Positions 1-8,326 of a DNA stretch of 23,927 nucleotides are shown here, piece by piece. Location: the NCBI GenBank assembly GCA_964637445.1, contig CAZWWS010000039.1:1-23927 (forward strand), in the 5' to 3' direction. Position 1 is the stretch's first letter; each line of letters starts with the position of its first letter. This DNA comes from M3 sp964637445 (GTDB lineage Bacteria > Bacteroidota > Bacteroidia > Bacteroidales > Muribaculaceae). Under the pieces are notes generated by a model. That model was not told where the DNA came from and did no database searches. It worked only from the letters and a program-made list of their open reading frames with translations. The translations under genes were made by a program, and so were the position numbers.

Positions 1-4
1 AATT

Positions 5-253
5 TTAGAGAATTGTTCTCGTATCGTAATAATTTTTTAAGAAGACCTTAAATCCATTGCCTGTGGTAATGTTGTGTAAAACTACATTACTGCTTAATGG
101 ATAATATGGAGTTTTATCTTCCTCATTTAATGTTATTATATGAACCTTGTATTTATATTCATCCGCAAAATACGAGGCTTTAAGAGTAACAACGCGTTCG
201 AGTCCGCCGCTGCCCGACAATCCGTTGGTAATATATAATATAACTTTATTCAC
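5..253 (-). pseudogene. N-terminal fragment of a GT4-like glycosyltransferase, cut short by a stop codon
   Basis: The 82 codons read like the start of a GT-B fold (GT4) glycosyltransferase: a hydrophobic first strand (VILYITNG), a glycine-rich turn, then GLERVV at about residues 18-23, the usual place of the GG-x-ER acceptor-side motif, and a second strand (KVHIITLN) near residue 37. GT4 enzymes are normally about 350-400 residues, so the donor-binding C-terminal domain is missing. The reading frame stays plausible to the end and stops at TAA (positions 7-5), where one base change would give a lysine codon; only four bases of the window lie beyond. The GTG start overlaps the last 8 nt of the upstream GT4 gene, which suggests translational coupling. 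It is either a broken gene by nonsense mutation, a remnant, or a sequencing error. The GT4 assignment is good; the pseudogene call is less certain because the continuation is not visible. Confidence 0.55.
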
Positions 254-1445
254 TGATCAATTCATATATTTTGTTGACTTCGGCTTCGTTGCCGTAGTCA
301 TGGGTTTTGAGATATGAGGATAATTGGTCTCGCTTATCGGGCGATGTCGCTAAGTCATAAAGTGCAGAAGCGATTGCGTCGTTATCCATTTCGCATATTA
401 TTCCATCTATGCCGTTCGTTATTTGCGATGCTGCTGTCGGATAGTTGGTCACAAGCACCGGACGACATAGTATTTGTGCTTCACGTACGGTCACCGACTT
501 GCCCTCATAGCGCGATGGTTGTGCATATATGTCGCAAGCTGCGATATATGGATATGGATTTTCTTTCTTGCCGAGTAGTATCACGCAATCTTCTGTTTTG
601 GTCTTTGCAATATTTTCCCGAATAAGTGTATCATCACCAAATCCGATGATATACCATCGAAACCGCAACCCTCGCTCGCGTAACTTTTGTGCCATAAATG
701 GCACATTATCATAATTTTTTGCTTCGCAAAACCTACCGACAGAGCAAATCTTTACAAAATCGCCTTGCATTTCTTTGGGAGATAGTAACTTGGCTTGCAG
801 ACGGACAAACTCGGGAGATATAATATTTTCAATCTCTACAATTTTGCCTTTTAGTGAAGGAAAAGCTTTTGTAAATGTCGCTGTGACGTCGGGCGATATC
901 GACGTAATGTATTCGTAAGCGTCCCAAATGGGGAGTTCGGCCTCTTCGTCTACGGTCGACACACTATAGTCGGTATGTATCCATGCCACTCTTTTTCGTG
1001 CGTTTACCTTCTCTTTTACTATCTGATGTGGTGTCAGAAAACTAATCGCAAGGTCATACTCTCCAAGATATTTCAGTGAAGGGAGTAGGGGTGTCGTATA
1101 TTTTGCTACATAGTGAAATATCGATGCATCATTTTGATGCATTGCATCTCGTTTCCGATAGTAGCGTCTGTGGGCAAGCCGAGCGATCAACCGAGCTAAC
1201 GCTATGTCAAGATATCCTTCTTTTACTATCTGCCTAATCGGTCGCTCTATTGTCGAATATTTCTTAATCTGAGGCAATAGATTGATCTTCTTGGGAATAA
1301 GCGACATAAACTCGCCTGAGTGTTGATTGATAAACAAATCAACATCCACGCGGTCTGTATCAATCGCATTAAGCAATCCCAACAAAGCTCTCTCGGCTCC
1401 GCCAATCTCCATATAGTGCATATTGATAAATATCCTCGGCTTCAT
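246..1445 (-). CDS. GT4 family glycosyltransferase
   Basis: A retaining-type GT-B glycosyltransferase that probably adds one sugar to the lipid-linked repeat unit at the cytoplasmic face of the inner membrane. At 399 residues it is full length for GT4. Visible motifs are GGAER at residues 15-19, SVGRF at 235-239 opening the C-terminal Rossmann domain, and QPSRYEGKSVTVREAQ at 309-324, which contains the EX7E pair (E314, E322) that contacts the donor nucleotide-sugar in this family. There are no transmembrane segments. It starts 37 nt after the upstream GT2 gene, and its last 8 nt overlap the GTG start of the next, truncated GT4. Its GC content is clearly higher than that of the three genes just upstream (32 of 60 bases G or C at 901-960). 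The donor and acceptor sugars cannot be told from the sequence. Confidence 0.9.
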   Translation of the reverse strand: MKPRIFINMHYMEIGGAERALLGLLNAIDTDRVDVDLFINQHSGEFMSLIPKKINLLPQIKKYSTIERPIRQIVKEGYLDIALARLIARLAHRRYYRKRDAMHQNDASIFHYVAKYTTPLLPSLKYLGEYDLAISFLTPHQIVKEKVNARKRVAWIHTDYSVSTVDEEAELPIWDAYEYITSISPDVTATFTKAFPSLKGKIVEIENIISPEFVRLQAKLLSPKEMQGDFVKICSVGRFCEAKNYDNVPFMAQKLRERGLRFRWYIIGFGDDTLIRENIAKTKTEDCVILLGKKENPYPYIAACDIYAQPSRYEGKSVTVREAQILCRPVLVTNYPTAASQITNGIDGIICEMDNDAIASALYDLATSPDKRDQLSSYLKTHDYGNEAEVNKIYELISE

Positions 1446-1482
1446 CTTAGATATGTTTTAGATTGAATATAAGATATTGTAT

Positions 1483-2547
1483 TTACCTAAAGTATTTCAT
1501 TAATTTTCGAATCGCAATCTTCGTTTTGCTGATTGTATTATCTACTATGCGAATACGGTTATACAAATAAAATGATTTCCGTTCAAGTGCTATGAAATAT
1601 TTTTGTTTTCGGCTCGATGTCGGAATAATATTTAACTTTCGCATTTGTTCAATACATTCCGATACATCTGGAGAATTTATTATTTCGGAAACTGTCGCGT
1701 GTCGTTCTTGCTTGGTGTATGGTGATTTTGGATGATAGCAATTGAAATTAATAGTACAAATAATGTCATTGAAAAAGCGACTGTACACATATTGAAGCAT
1801 TCGTTGGTCGTTTAGTTGCCAATAGTCGTATAACTCTAAAAATGCGTTTTTGACAGATTTGTATATTTCAAATCTATCTTCAATAAATCTTGAGCGAGTA
1901 TTACCACTATTATAGATATAATAATGATATAGGACATCAGGTATTATCGTTAGATTTTTGAGATGTCTGTAGACTTTCAGATTGAAAACCTCGTCTTGTT
2001 GTATACGCTGATTTTCAAATCGGATATTATATTTGTTGAGAAAATCTCGGCGATATACCTTATTCCAAACAAATCCATTATTGAACTCTAATCCCAATAA
2101 TTTGTCAACATATATATTGCGAATCTCATTGTTTGAATATACTCCAAATGTATTATTCGCCGTGGTATTTATACCATAAAAGACATCATAGCTATTATAA
2201 CCAAACATGATAACTTCAGTATCGCAATTAATGTATTGACTCACTATTCCTAACAATGTCGGAGATATTTTATCATCTACATCGTAAAAACAGATATAAT
2301 CTCCACGAGCTACATCTATCCCGGCATTTCGAGCACTTCCTAAACCTCCATTCTTTTTGTGGACTATTCTGATAAATTCATATCGTTCGGCATATTCATC
2401 GCAAAGTTGAGCTGTAATCCCATCCGTCGATCCATCGTCAACTATTATTATTTCAAAATCGGAGTATGTTTGTTGCAAAATTTGATTTATACCATCTTCA
2501 AAAAATTTCGCAACATTGAAAGCCCCAACAACATATGAAAACTTCAT
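1483..2547 (-). CDS. GT2 family glycosyltransferase
   Basis: An inverting GT-A fold glycosyltransferase of family 2, likely adding a sugar to the growing repeat unit from a nucleotide-sugar donor. The 354 residues open directly on the first beta strand. Motifs are VDDGSTDG at 36-43 (nucleotide binding), GLGSARNAG at 68-76, the metal-binding DxD region D89-V-D-D92, and QQDE at 183-186, whose acidic pair matches the ED catalytic-base position of GT2 enzymes. The C-terminal 100 residues are basic and aromatic but show no clear transmembrane helix, so any membrane attachment would be peripheral. The gene follows the upstream GT2 by 6 nt in the same operon. It is notably AT-rich compared with ugd and the first GT2. 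The sugar specificity is unknown. Confidence 0.92.
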   Translation of the reverse strand: MKFSYVVGAFNVAKFFEDGINQILQQTYSDFEIIIVDDGSTDGITAQLCDEYAERYEFIRIVHKKNGGLGSARNAGIDVARGDYICFYDVDDKISPTLLGIVSQYINCDTEVIMFGYNSYDVFYGINTTANNTFGVYSNNEIRNIYVDKLLGLEFNNGFVWNKVYRRDFLNKYNIRFENQRIQQDEVFNLKVYRHLKNLTIIPDVLYHYYIYNSGNTRSRFIEDRFEIYKSVKNAFLELYDYWQLNDQRMLQYVYSRFFNDIICTINFNCYHPKSPYTKQERHATVSEIINSPDVSECIEQMRKLNIIPTSSRKQKYFIALERKSFYLYNRIRIVDNTISKTKIAIRKLMKYFR

Positions 2548-2553
2548 GTAGAA

Positions 2554-3552
2554 TTATATCGTTAGTAAATTCCGTACAAATGTTTTGGCTCTAAATAACA
2601 AAACAGCTGTATGTATATAGCGTTTTGAGATAAGCAAATATAATATATGTTGCACTTTAGTTAAATAACGAGTGTCGCCAATCGAAAATGCTTCCTGAAT
2701 TATATTTTCGGATAATAACTTTTTTAGTTTTGTTGAAAGATTAGGTTCATATGTGATAGCTCTTGAAATATCGTATATAATATTGTACATAACGTTGCCC
2801 CAAAAATTGGTTTGAGTTATATCTATATTGAAATCTGGAGCTATTTTTAATAGCGTATTCCAGCTTATTATAGAACTGAAAATGTCATTAGTGCGATATA
2901 TTGCTATTGTTGAGCCTTCACGTCGAATGTAATTATACAAATTATCGTTAATCGTTACTACTTTATTTGCAATTTGAAATGCTCTAAGATTAAAATCCCA
3001 ATCTTCTCCATGAATTTTGTATTCGTTGAGTTTTAATGAATTTTCATGAACAAAATCAGATCGATATAATTTATTACACATAGATCCAATTCCGATTGTT
3101 GAATTGTAAAAAGTTTCAATACTCTGAGTTCTTGTTAACTCTTGTCCCAAATTATGGTTCTGCTTGATTATGTTTCCGTTAGGATGTATCTCGGAGTAAT
3201 TACACCAAATTATATCTGCGTTTGTTCTATTTGCAGTTTCTAATAATTTCTCAGCAAAATCTTTTTGTATTGTATCATCTGCATCAACAAATGCAAGATA
3301 TTTTCCGAGAGCTGTCTTAATTCCGAGATTCCGAGATTCCGCAGCTCCTAAGTTCGATTTGTTTGTTCTGTATTTTATTCGCGTATCTATCTTAGCAAAA
3401 TTCATACATATTGTTTTTGTATTGTCACATGAACAATCGTCAATAATTATAAGTTCCCATGATTCAATGCTTTGACTAATAATAGAGTTAATCATATCGG
3501 ATATGTAGCTCTCTGCGTTATAAGCTGGTGTTATGAATGAAATATTAATCAT
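2554..3552 (-). CDS. GT2 family glycosyltransferase
   Basis: A second GT-A fold family 2 glycosyltransferase of the operon. The ATG chosen here gives 332 residues beginning ISFITPAYN, the usual first strand of GT2. The frame stays open 21 codons further upstream, but that longer version needs a TTG start at 3615 and adds a stretch unlike any GT2 N-terminus. Motifs: IDDCSCDNT at 37-45, DADD at 90-93 (metal-binding DxD), and GEDWD at 182-186, where E183-D184 sits at the catalytic-base position. The fold core is about residues 1-220; the remaining 110 residues are lysine-rich and unassigned. The gene lies 73 nt after the GT-D gene and 6 nt before the next GT2. Base composition is very AT-rich. 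Donor and acceptor cannot be predicted. Confidence 0.9.
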   Translation of the reverse strand: MINISFITPAYNAESYISDMINSIISQSIESWELIIIDDCSCDNTKTICMNFAKIDTRIKYRTNKSNLGAAESRNLGIKTALGKYLAFVDADDTIQKDFAEKLLETANRTNADIIWCNYSEIHPNGNIIKQNHNLGQELTRTQSIETFYNSTIGIGSMCNKLYRSDFVHENSLKLNEYKIHGEDWDFNLRAFQIANKVVTINDNLYNYIRREGSTIAIYRTNDIFSSIISWNTLLKIAPDFNIDITQTNFWGNVMYNIIYDISRAITYEPNLSTKLKKLLSENIIQEAFSIGDTRYLTKVQHILYLLISKRYIHTAVLLFRAKTFVRNLLTI

Positions 3553-3625
3553 ACGCGATTTAATGAGATTTGGGTTATGTTTGATTTTATAAATGTTTTG
3601 TGGATGGATGATCAAGATAAAAGTG

Positions 3626-4540
3626 TTATTCTATTATAGTTATTATTGATGAACTGTAGTTGTTATCAATATTAATAGATTTATTCATATAATTCTGTTC
3701 AATTGCGACCTCATTTACAATTTTGTTGTTAATTGGTATTTTTGTTTTCGCTCTCTTTAAATACCATTCGTATTCAATGTCAATATGCCCAATATCAATT
3801 GCTTGAAATCCCTTTTTGCATAAATCATATGATAATATTGTTGCTGCCATTCCCAATGCAAGAAGGATTAATTTATTAGGTGCATATGTAATTGTTGTTG
3901 CTAATATTTCATCATATTTATCAACTGCATTTTGAGGTGGACATAATATTCGAGAAATACTTTTTGCATTGCAAAATAGGTCATTGTTATAACCTAATCG
4001 GGAATATTTTCCCTCTACAATAAGAATATCTTTAGCTTCCCAAATCTTTTTTAATTGATTAAGATACCGATACATTGTGGTTGATGTTTTATCCTTACGC
4101 GACATATAAAATCGAGTAAACATACTATCGCCATAAACGATATTCGTTTTTATATGTGGAATACACCAATTTGAGATATTATTATAGATGAATTCTGATA
4201 TAAACAATGATGATTGTATTGTTAAATGTTTTGTCGTTTTAAAAGTATATGGTATACATATTAGAATGTTCGGTAGAGGGGAGTTTATTACTTCTATTAA
4301 CCGATTTGCTAAATAATCATTCGGTCGTTGAAATTTATTATAGCCACCTGCCATAACAGCAAACTCACCATCCCCATAGCGACTAATAGAACAATTATTT
4401 TTTATAATATAATTAATCGTAGCATCGGAATCCATTATTTGAAGGTCGTTTAGAAATTTACGTTTCTTATAATCTTTCCAGATACACCATTTGTATCGTT
4501 GAACTATTAACCAAAGTTTGATGTCTTGAATTAAACTCAT
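3626..4540 (-). CDS. GT-D fold glycosyltransferase (DUF1792-like)
   Basis: The 304-residue protein matches the DUF1792 family, for which a third glycosyltransferase fold, GT-D, was described from a streptococcal enzyme that glucosylates an adhesin glycan. The family signature is visible: SISRYGDGEF at 51-60, containing the DxE metal-binding motif (D57, E59), LALGMAAT at 227-234, and GHIDIEYEW at 251-259 near the C-terminus. There is no signal peptide; residues 8-20 are aromatic and basic and may touch the membrane. It sits 8 nt after the flippase gene and ahead of two GT2 genes, so its job is probably one sugar addition in the polysaccharide. The gene is among the most AT-rich in the window (14 of 60 bases are G or C at 4141-4200). 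A nucleotide-sugar transferase role is well supported; the sugar is not. Confidence 0.82.
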   Translation of the reverse strand: MSLIQDIKLWLIVQRYKWCIWKDYKKRKFLNDLQIMDSDATINYIIKNNCSISRYGDGEFAVMAGGYNKFQRPNDYLANRLIEVINSPLPNILICIPYTFKTTKHLTIQSSLFISEFIYNNISNWCIPHIKTNIVYGDSMFTRFYMSRKDKTSTTMYRYLNQLKKIWEAKDILIVEGKYSRLGYNNDLFCNAKSISRILCPPQNAVDKYDEILATTITYAPNKLILLALGMAATILSYDLCKKGFQAIDIGHIDIEYEWYLKRAKTKIPINNKIVNEVAIEQNYMNKSINIDNNYSSSIITIIE

Positions 4541-4548
4541 TTATTATA

Positions 4549-6093
4549 TTATTTACAGTTAAAAAAGGTAGAAAAAATACGAGTTTTAATTAAAAACCGG
4601 CTATTTTTGTCTATGAAAAATATATATGCAATTAAGCATATAACGATTAATGACAAAACGGCAACTATACATAGACGTAAGATCGATTCGTCTAATAACT
4701 TATCTATAAAATAAATTACAATTGCGTCAATGACCAAAACTAAAAAGCAAATGATTATTCTTTTGAGATAAGAAAGAATAGAGATTGTAGGGATATGATA
4801 TTTTAATATGGAAATTCCTATACTAACGATTATCGGCGCAGAGAACACTTGTATAATATATGCCCAATATACATTATTATTTTGAAAATACATTAAATAA
4901 ATAAATGGGATACAAAGTAAAAAAATTGTACCTGAAAAAAAACTAAGTGCAATAATTTTTCCAGTGGCATGAATTGCAATGTTTATTATTTTATTATTAG
5001 TATCAATAATGTAGTAAAGCAGTATTAGTTGACAAAATATAGACGCATATGGTGGAGCTATTCCTAACCACAATTTAAGTAAATAGTTTGCCTCGAAAAT
5101 AATTGGAATTGAAATGCAACCAATAAATAATATCACGCATGTGATGGCATCAATCATTAATCGTTGCATTTGTTCTATATTATTGGCTGCATATTGCTTT
5201 ATGATTTGAGGTCTGAATGCTTGGACTATATTTCCGCTTAATCCGGTAACAATGCCGCTTACTGTAGTGGCGATTGAACTTGCTGCATTTAGTGCTACTC
5301 CAAAAAACATATTGATAAGGAAGTTTGTGCCTTGTTGACGTGCCGTGACACACATATTCCCATACAGATCCCAACCGGAGAATGAGAGTAGTGGACGGAG
5401 AATTTCTTTCTTCCATACCCAATGAAAATGGCATTCACTGAACTTTCGCATACTATAGATGCGGGTGGTCATCAATACGATTATCGATACGATAAATGTC
5501 AACACGGCATATAGTTTGAGCTTGTCGAAGTCGCCGATTGTCAGTAGATATACAATCAATAACTTAAGTGTCACATTAAGTATTTCAATATAGGCATATA
5601 CGCCCATTCGCTCATGGGCTATGATGCAAGCATTGTAAGGTACTTGAGTAATACCAAGCATAGCTGATGCTATTGATAGTTGATAGACCCAATGAGCCGC
5701 TTCCATTCTGCCATCGGGAATGACGAGCTTGTTCTCGAGAAACCATAATCCAGCGGTCTCAGCTACAATGAGCACTACGATGGCGATGCCAATATGGACT
5801 ATCATTGCCGAGCTGAATGTGTCGTTAAGGCGCTGTTGGTTGCCTTTGCCGAGTTCGAAAGTGATAAATCTTGATGTCGCTCCGCTCATTGAGGCATTGA
5901 GAAATCCCATCATAGCTACAATGCCTCCTACCACTCCGTATATACCATAGTCTTCTACGCCGAGTGTGTTAAGTACAACTCGCGAGGTGTATAGACCGAC
6001 TATCATCGACAAAAACATTCTGATGTAGAGCATCAGAGCGTTTTTCGCGATGCGGCGAGAACTTGGCGATTGAGATTCTTCTAATTCAGCCAT
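4549..6093 (-). CDS. wzx: Wzx-type polysaccharide flippase (MOP superfamily)
   Basis: An integral inner-membrane protein of 514 residues with about 12-14 hydrophobic segments, typical of the O-unit/polysaccharide flippases (MATE/MOP superfamily) that turn undecaprenyl-linked repeat units to the periplasmic side. It opens with a short polar stretch, then a first helix ending in GLYTSRVVLNTLGVEDYGIY at residues 33-52, a signature of the Bacteroidota members of this family. The start overlaps the end of the preceding GT2 gene by 13 nt. Its 5' two thirds have ordinary GC content, while the last third (below about 5170) is very AT-rich, with long A and T runs, so the gene straddles a composition border. 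The flippase role is well supported by family; a teichoic-acid or O-antigen type substrate cannot be distinguished. Confidence 0.9.
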   Translation of the reverse strand: MAELEESQSPSSRRIAKNALMLYIRMFLSMIVGLYTSRVVLNTLGVEDYGIYGVVGGIVAMMGFLNASMSGATSRFITFELGKGNQQRLNDTFSSAMIVHIGIAIVVLIVAETAGLWFLENKLVIPDGRMEAAHWVYQLSIASAMLGITQVPYNACIIAHERMGVYAYIEILNVTLKLLIVYLLTIGDFDKLKLYAVLTFIVSIIVLMTTRIYSMRKFSECHFHWVWKKEILRPLLSFSGWDLYGNMCVTARQQGTNFLINMFFGVALNAASSIATTVSGIVTGLSGNIVQAFRPQIIKQYAANNIEQMQRLMIDAITCVILFIGCISIPIIFEANYLLKLWLGIAPPYASIFCQLILLYYIIDTNNKIINIAIHATGKIIALSFFSGTIFLLCIPFIYLMYFQNNNVYWAYIIQVFSAPIIVSIGISILKYHIPTISILSYLKRIIICFLVLVIDAIVIYFIDKLLDESILRLCIVAVLSLIVICLIAYIFFIDKNSRFLIKTRIFSTFFNCK

Positions 6094-7001
6094 TGCAGTA
6101 GTCGTTCGATTTGGTAGGTTAGACGTTGGAAGAGAGAGGGGAGGTTGCGGCGATATAGCTTGGTGGCTTGGGCGGGGGTGTCGACGATGCTTCGGATATG
6201 TGCCATGATTTGCTCCTTTGAGTATTTGCCCGACAAGATGAGCCGGCTGATGTGATAGTCGCGCAGCCGTTGCAACTCCTCCTCTATCGGCTTGGTGTCG
6301 AGACCTCGTGCCTCAGCCCATTGATGCTTAAGTTTGCTCACTTTGGCATATTCGCTGTAGGATTCAAGTGTGGTTTTTGTTGACTCTCCACCATAGCTGT
6401 AGTTGTAAATCGCACCAAATGCAAGCGCAATGGTAGGCTTTTGCTCGAATATGGCGAGATTCAGCAAGCGATCTTCGCCCCAAAAGCCGTCGTAGTCGAT
6501 GAGTTTGGCGTTTTCGAGCAGCTGTCGACGATACAATTTGCCCCAACAACTCACCGGAAACACTCGTTCGTTGTAGAGATTTGCCTCAAGTGCCACCTTG
6601 GTGTAATAATAATTGGGATACGGCAAGGGAATGTTCCACCGCGTGAATCGATATTTAATCTCCATCTGCACCACGTCGGCCGTTTCACGCATTGCTGTTT
6701 CGATGGCTCGGCGGTCGAGATAGTCATCGCCATCGAGATATGTGATGTATTCGCCGGAGCAATGCTTCAGTCCCACGAGGCGCGATGCCGAGTGACCGAT
6801 ATTCTCGGTGTTGGCGATGATTTTTATTTCGAAAGAGTGTGCCTTGATTCGTTCCAACGTGCCATCTGTGCTGCAATCATCCACCACGATTATTTCGAGA
6901 TTTCGATAGCTTTGGTCGATAGCCGAGGTAATGCAGCGGTCGATACTCGATTGCTTGTTGTAAGCCGTGATAATGATTGAAACGAATGGGGAGCGGTGCA
7001 T
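6081..7001 (-). CDS. GT2 family glycosyltransferase
   Basis: A GT-A fold family 2 transferase, the first glycosyltransferase of the operon. The frame is open further upstream into ugd, but the GT2 fold starts at MHRSPFVSIIITAYN, so the ATG at 7001 is used; this gives 306 residues and places the start 11 nt after the ugd stop. Motifs: VVDDCSTDGT at 39-48, LDGDD at 89-93 (metal-binding DxD) and GFWGED at 172-177, with E176-D177 at the catalytic-base position. The C-terminal part (about 215-306) is charged and helical, without a membrane segment. The last 13 nt overlap the flippase start, implying coupled translation. GC content is high for the window (37 of 60 bases at 6121-6180), in contrast to the later GT2 genes. 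Whether it uses UDP-glucuronate made by the neighbouring Ugd is an open guess. Confidence 0.92.
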   Translation of the reverse strand: MHRSPFVSIIITAYNKQSSIDRCITSAIDQSYRNLEIIVVDDCSTDGTLERIKAHSFEIKIIANTENIGHSASRLVGLKHCSGEYITYLDGDDYLDRRAIETAMRETADVVQMEIKYRFTRWNIPLPYPNYYYTKVALEANLYNERVFPVSCWGKLYRRQLLENAKLIDYDGFWGEDRLLNLAIFEQKPTIALAFGAIYNYSYGGESTKTTLESYSEYAKVSKLKHQWAEARGLDTKPIEEELQRLRDYHISRLILSGKYSKEQIMAHIRSIVDTPAQATKLYRRNLPSLFQRLTYQIERLLQWLN

Positions 7002-7012
7002 TCTGTTGATTG

Positions 7013-8323
7013 TTATCGACCTATACAGTGATATGTGAATCCCTCTTCGGCAAGTTCTGCCGGGTCGTAGATGTTGCGACCATCGACTATTGTGTTGCCC
7101 CGCATCACTTTGTGGATGATGCTCCACGATGGAGCGCGAAATTGCTTCCACTCGGTGAACATCAGCAGTGCATCGGCATCGATCACTGCGTCATACATAT
7201 CGCGAGCATAGGTGATCCGGTCTCCTATGCGACGTTTTGCTTCTGGGATTGCCACCGGGTCGTAGACCACTATCTCTGCGCCGTCGGCGAGCAGGTTGTC
7301 GATGACCACCAATGCCGGCGCTTCGCGCATGTCGTCGGTCTCCGGCTTGAATGCAAGCCCCCAGATGGCTATGCGTTTGCCTTGTAGGTCGCCGAGCGCC
7401 GAGCGCAACTTGCGATATACGATAGATTTCTGTGCATTGTTCACCGCCTCGACGGCTTCAATGATACGCATATCGTAGCCATATTCTTTGCCGGTGTGGA
7501 TCAATGCTTTTACGTCCTTGGGGAAGCAAGATCCGCCATATCCGCAGCCTGCATAGAGAAATTTATTACCGATGCGCGCGTCTGTTCCGATGCCTTTGCG
7601 CACCATGTTCACATCGGCTCCTACAAGTTCACAAAGATTGGCGATGTCGTTCATAAACGATATGCGGGTTGCGAGCATTGAGTTTGCAGCATATTTTGTC
7701 ATCTCGGCCGAAGCTATATCCATGAATATCACGCGGAAATTGTTAAGCAAGAACGGCCGATACAATCGCTCCATAACTTTGCGGGCACGGTCGCTCTCGA
7801 TGCCTATAACCACGCGGTCGGGCGACATGAAGTCGTTGATCGCAGCTCCCTCTTTGAGAAATTCAGGGTTTGATGCCACTTCGTAGGGTATGTCTACACC
7901 GCGTTTAGCCAATTCTTCGTCGATTACGGCTTTGAGCTTCTTGGAAGTCCCAACCGGAACAGTACTTTTAGTAACCAAAATAGCATATTTGTTGATGTTT
8001 TGCCCAAATGTGCGCGCCACTTCAAGCACATACTTCAAGTCGGCACTTCCGTCTTCGTCGGGAGGAGTACCTACGGCGCTGAACACTACTTCTACATCGT
8101 CAAGGCACGAAGTCAAATCGGTAGTGAAGTGCAGACGATTTTCATTCATGTTTCGTGTGACCAAATCGTCAAGCCCCGGCTCATAAATGGGTACAATGCC
8201 GTCTTGGAGATTTTGAATCTTGCGCGCATCGATGTCTACACAAACCACATCGTTGCCTATTTCGGCAAAACATGCACCGGAAACAAGTCCTACATATCCG
8301 GTACCTACAATTGCTATTTTCAT
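7013..8323 (-). CDS. ugd: UDP-glucose 6-dehydrogenase
   Basis: Oxidises UDP-glucose to UDP-glucuronate with two NAD+, providing an acidic sugar donor or its derivatives for the polysaccharide. The 436 residues have the normal length and all landmarks: GTGYVGL at 7-13 (NAD-binding Rossmann loop), STVPVGTS at 120-127, NPEFLKEG at 152-159, the K210 and N214 pair in the linking helix, GYGGSCFPKD at 261-270 with the catalytic cysteine C266, and AFKPETDDMREAP near residue 325-337. It is the second gene of the operon, only 3 nt after the antiterminator, so it should be made whenever the operon is read. This predicts glucuronic acid, galacturonic acid or a derivative in the product, unless another ugd elsewhere is the main source. 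Confidence 0.97.
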   Translation of the reverse strand: MKIAIVGTGYVGLVSGACFAEIGNDVVCVDIDARKIQNLQDGIVPIYEPGLDDLVTRNMNENRLHFTTDLTSCLDDVEVVFSAVGTPPDEDGSADLKYVLEVARTFGQNINKYAILVTKSTVPVGTSKKLKAVIDEELAKRGVDIPYEVASNPEFLKEGAAINDFMSPDRVVIGIESDRARKVMERLYRPFLLNNFRVIFMDIASAEMTKYAANSMLATRISFMNDIANLCELVGADVNMVRKGIGTDARIGNKFLYAGCGYGGSCFPKDVKALIHTGKEYGYDMRIIEAVEAVNNAQKSIVYRKLRSALGDLQGKRIAIWGLAFKPETDDMREAPALVVIDNLLADGAEIVVYDPVAIPEAKRRIGDRITYARDMYDAVIDADALLMFTEWKQFRAPSWSIIHKVMRGNTIVDGRNIYDPAELAEEGFTYHCIGR

Positions 8324-8326
8324 ATT

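Noticed and set aside
3553..3615. A 21-residue N-terminal extension of the GT2 gene
   Set aside because: It needs a TTG start and adds sequence unlike any GT2 N-terminus; the ATG at 3552 starts at the first strand of the fold.
6441..6980. A 179-codon open frame on the plus strand
   Set aside because: It lies antisense to the GT2 gene, which has complete motifs; it is a shadow of the GC-rich coding sequence. The same applies to the long plus-strand frames over ugd (7010-8350).
7002..7151. A 50-residue N-terminal extension of the first GT2 gene
   Set aside because: It would overlap the 3' end of ugd by about 140 nt and encode a stretch rich in His, Arg and Ser with no GT2 homology; the GT2 fold starts at the ATG at 7001.
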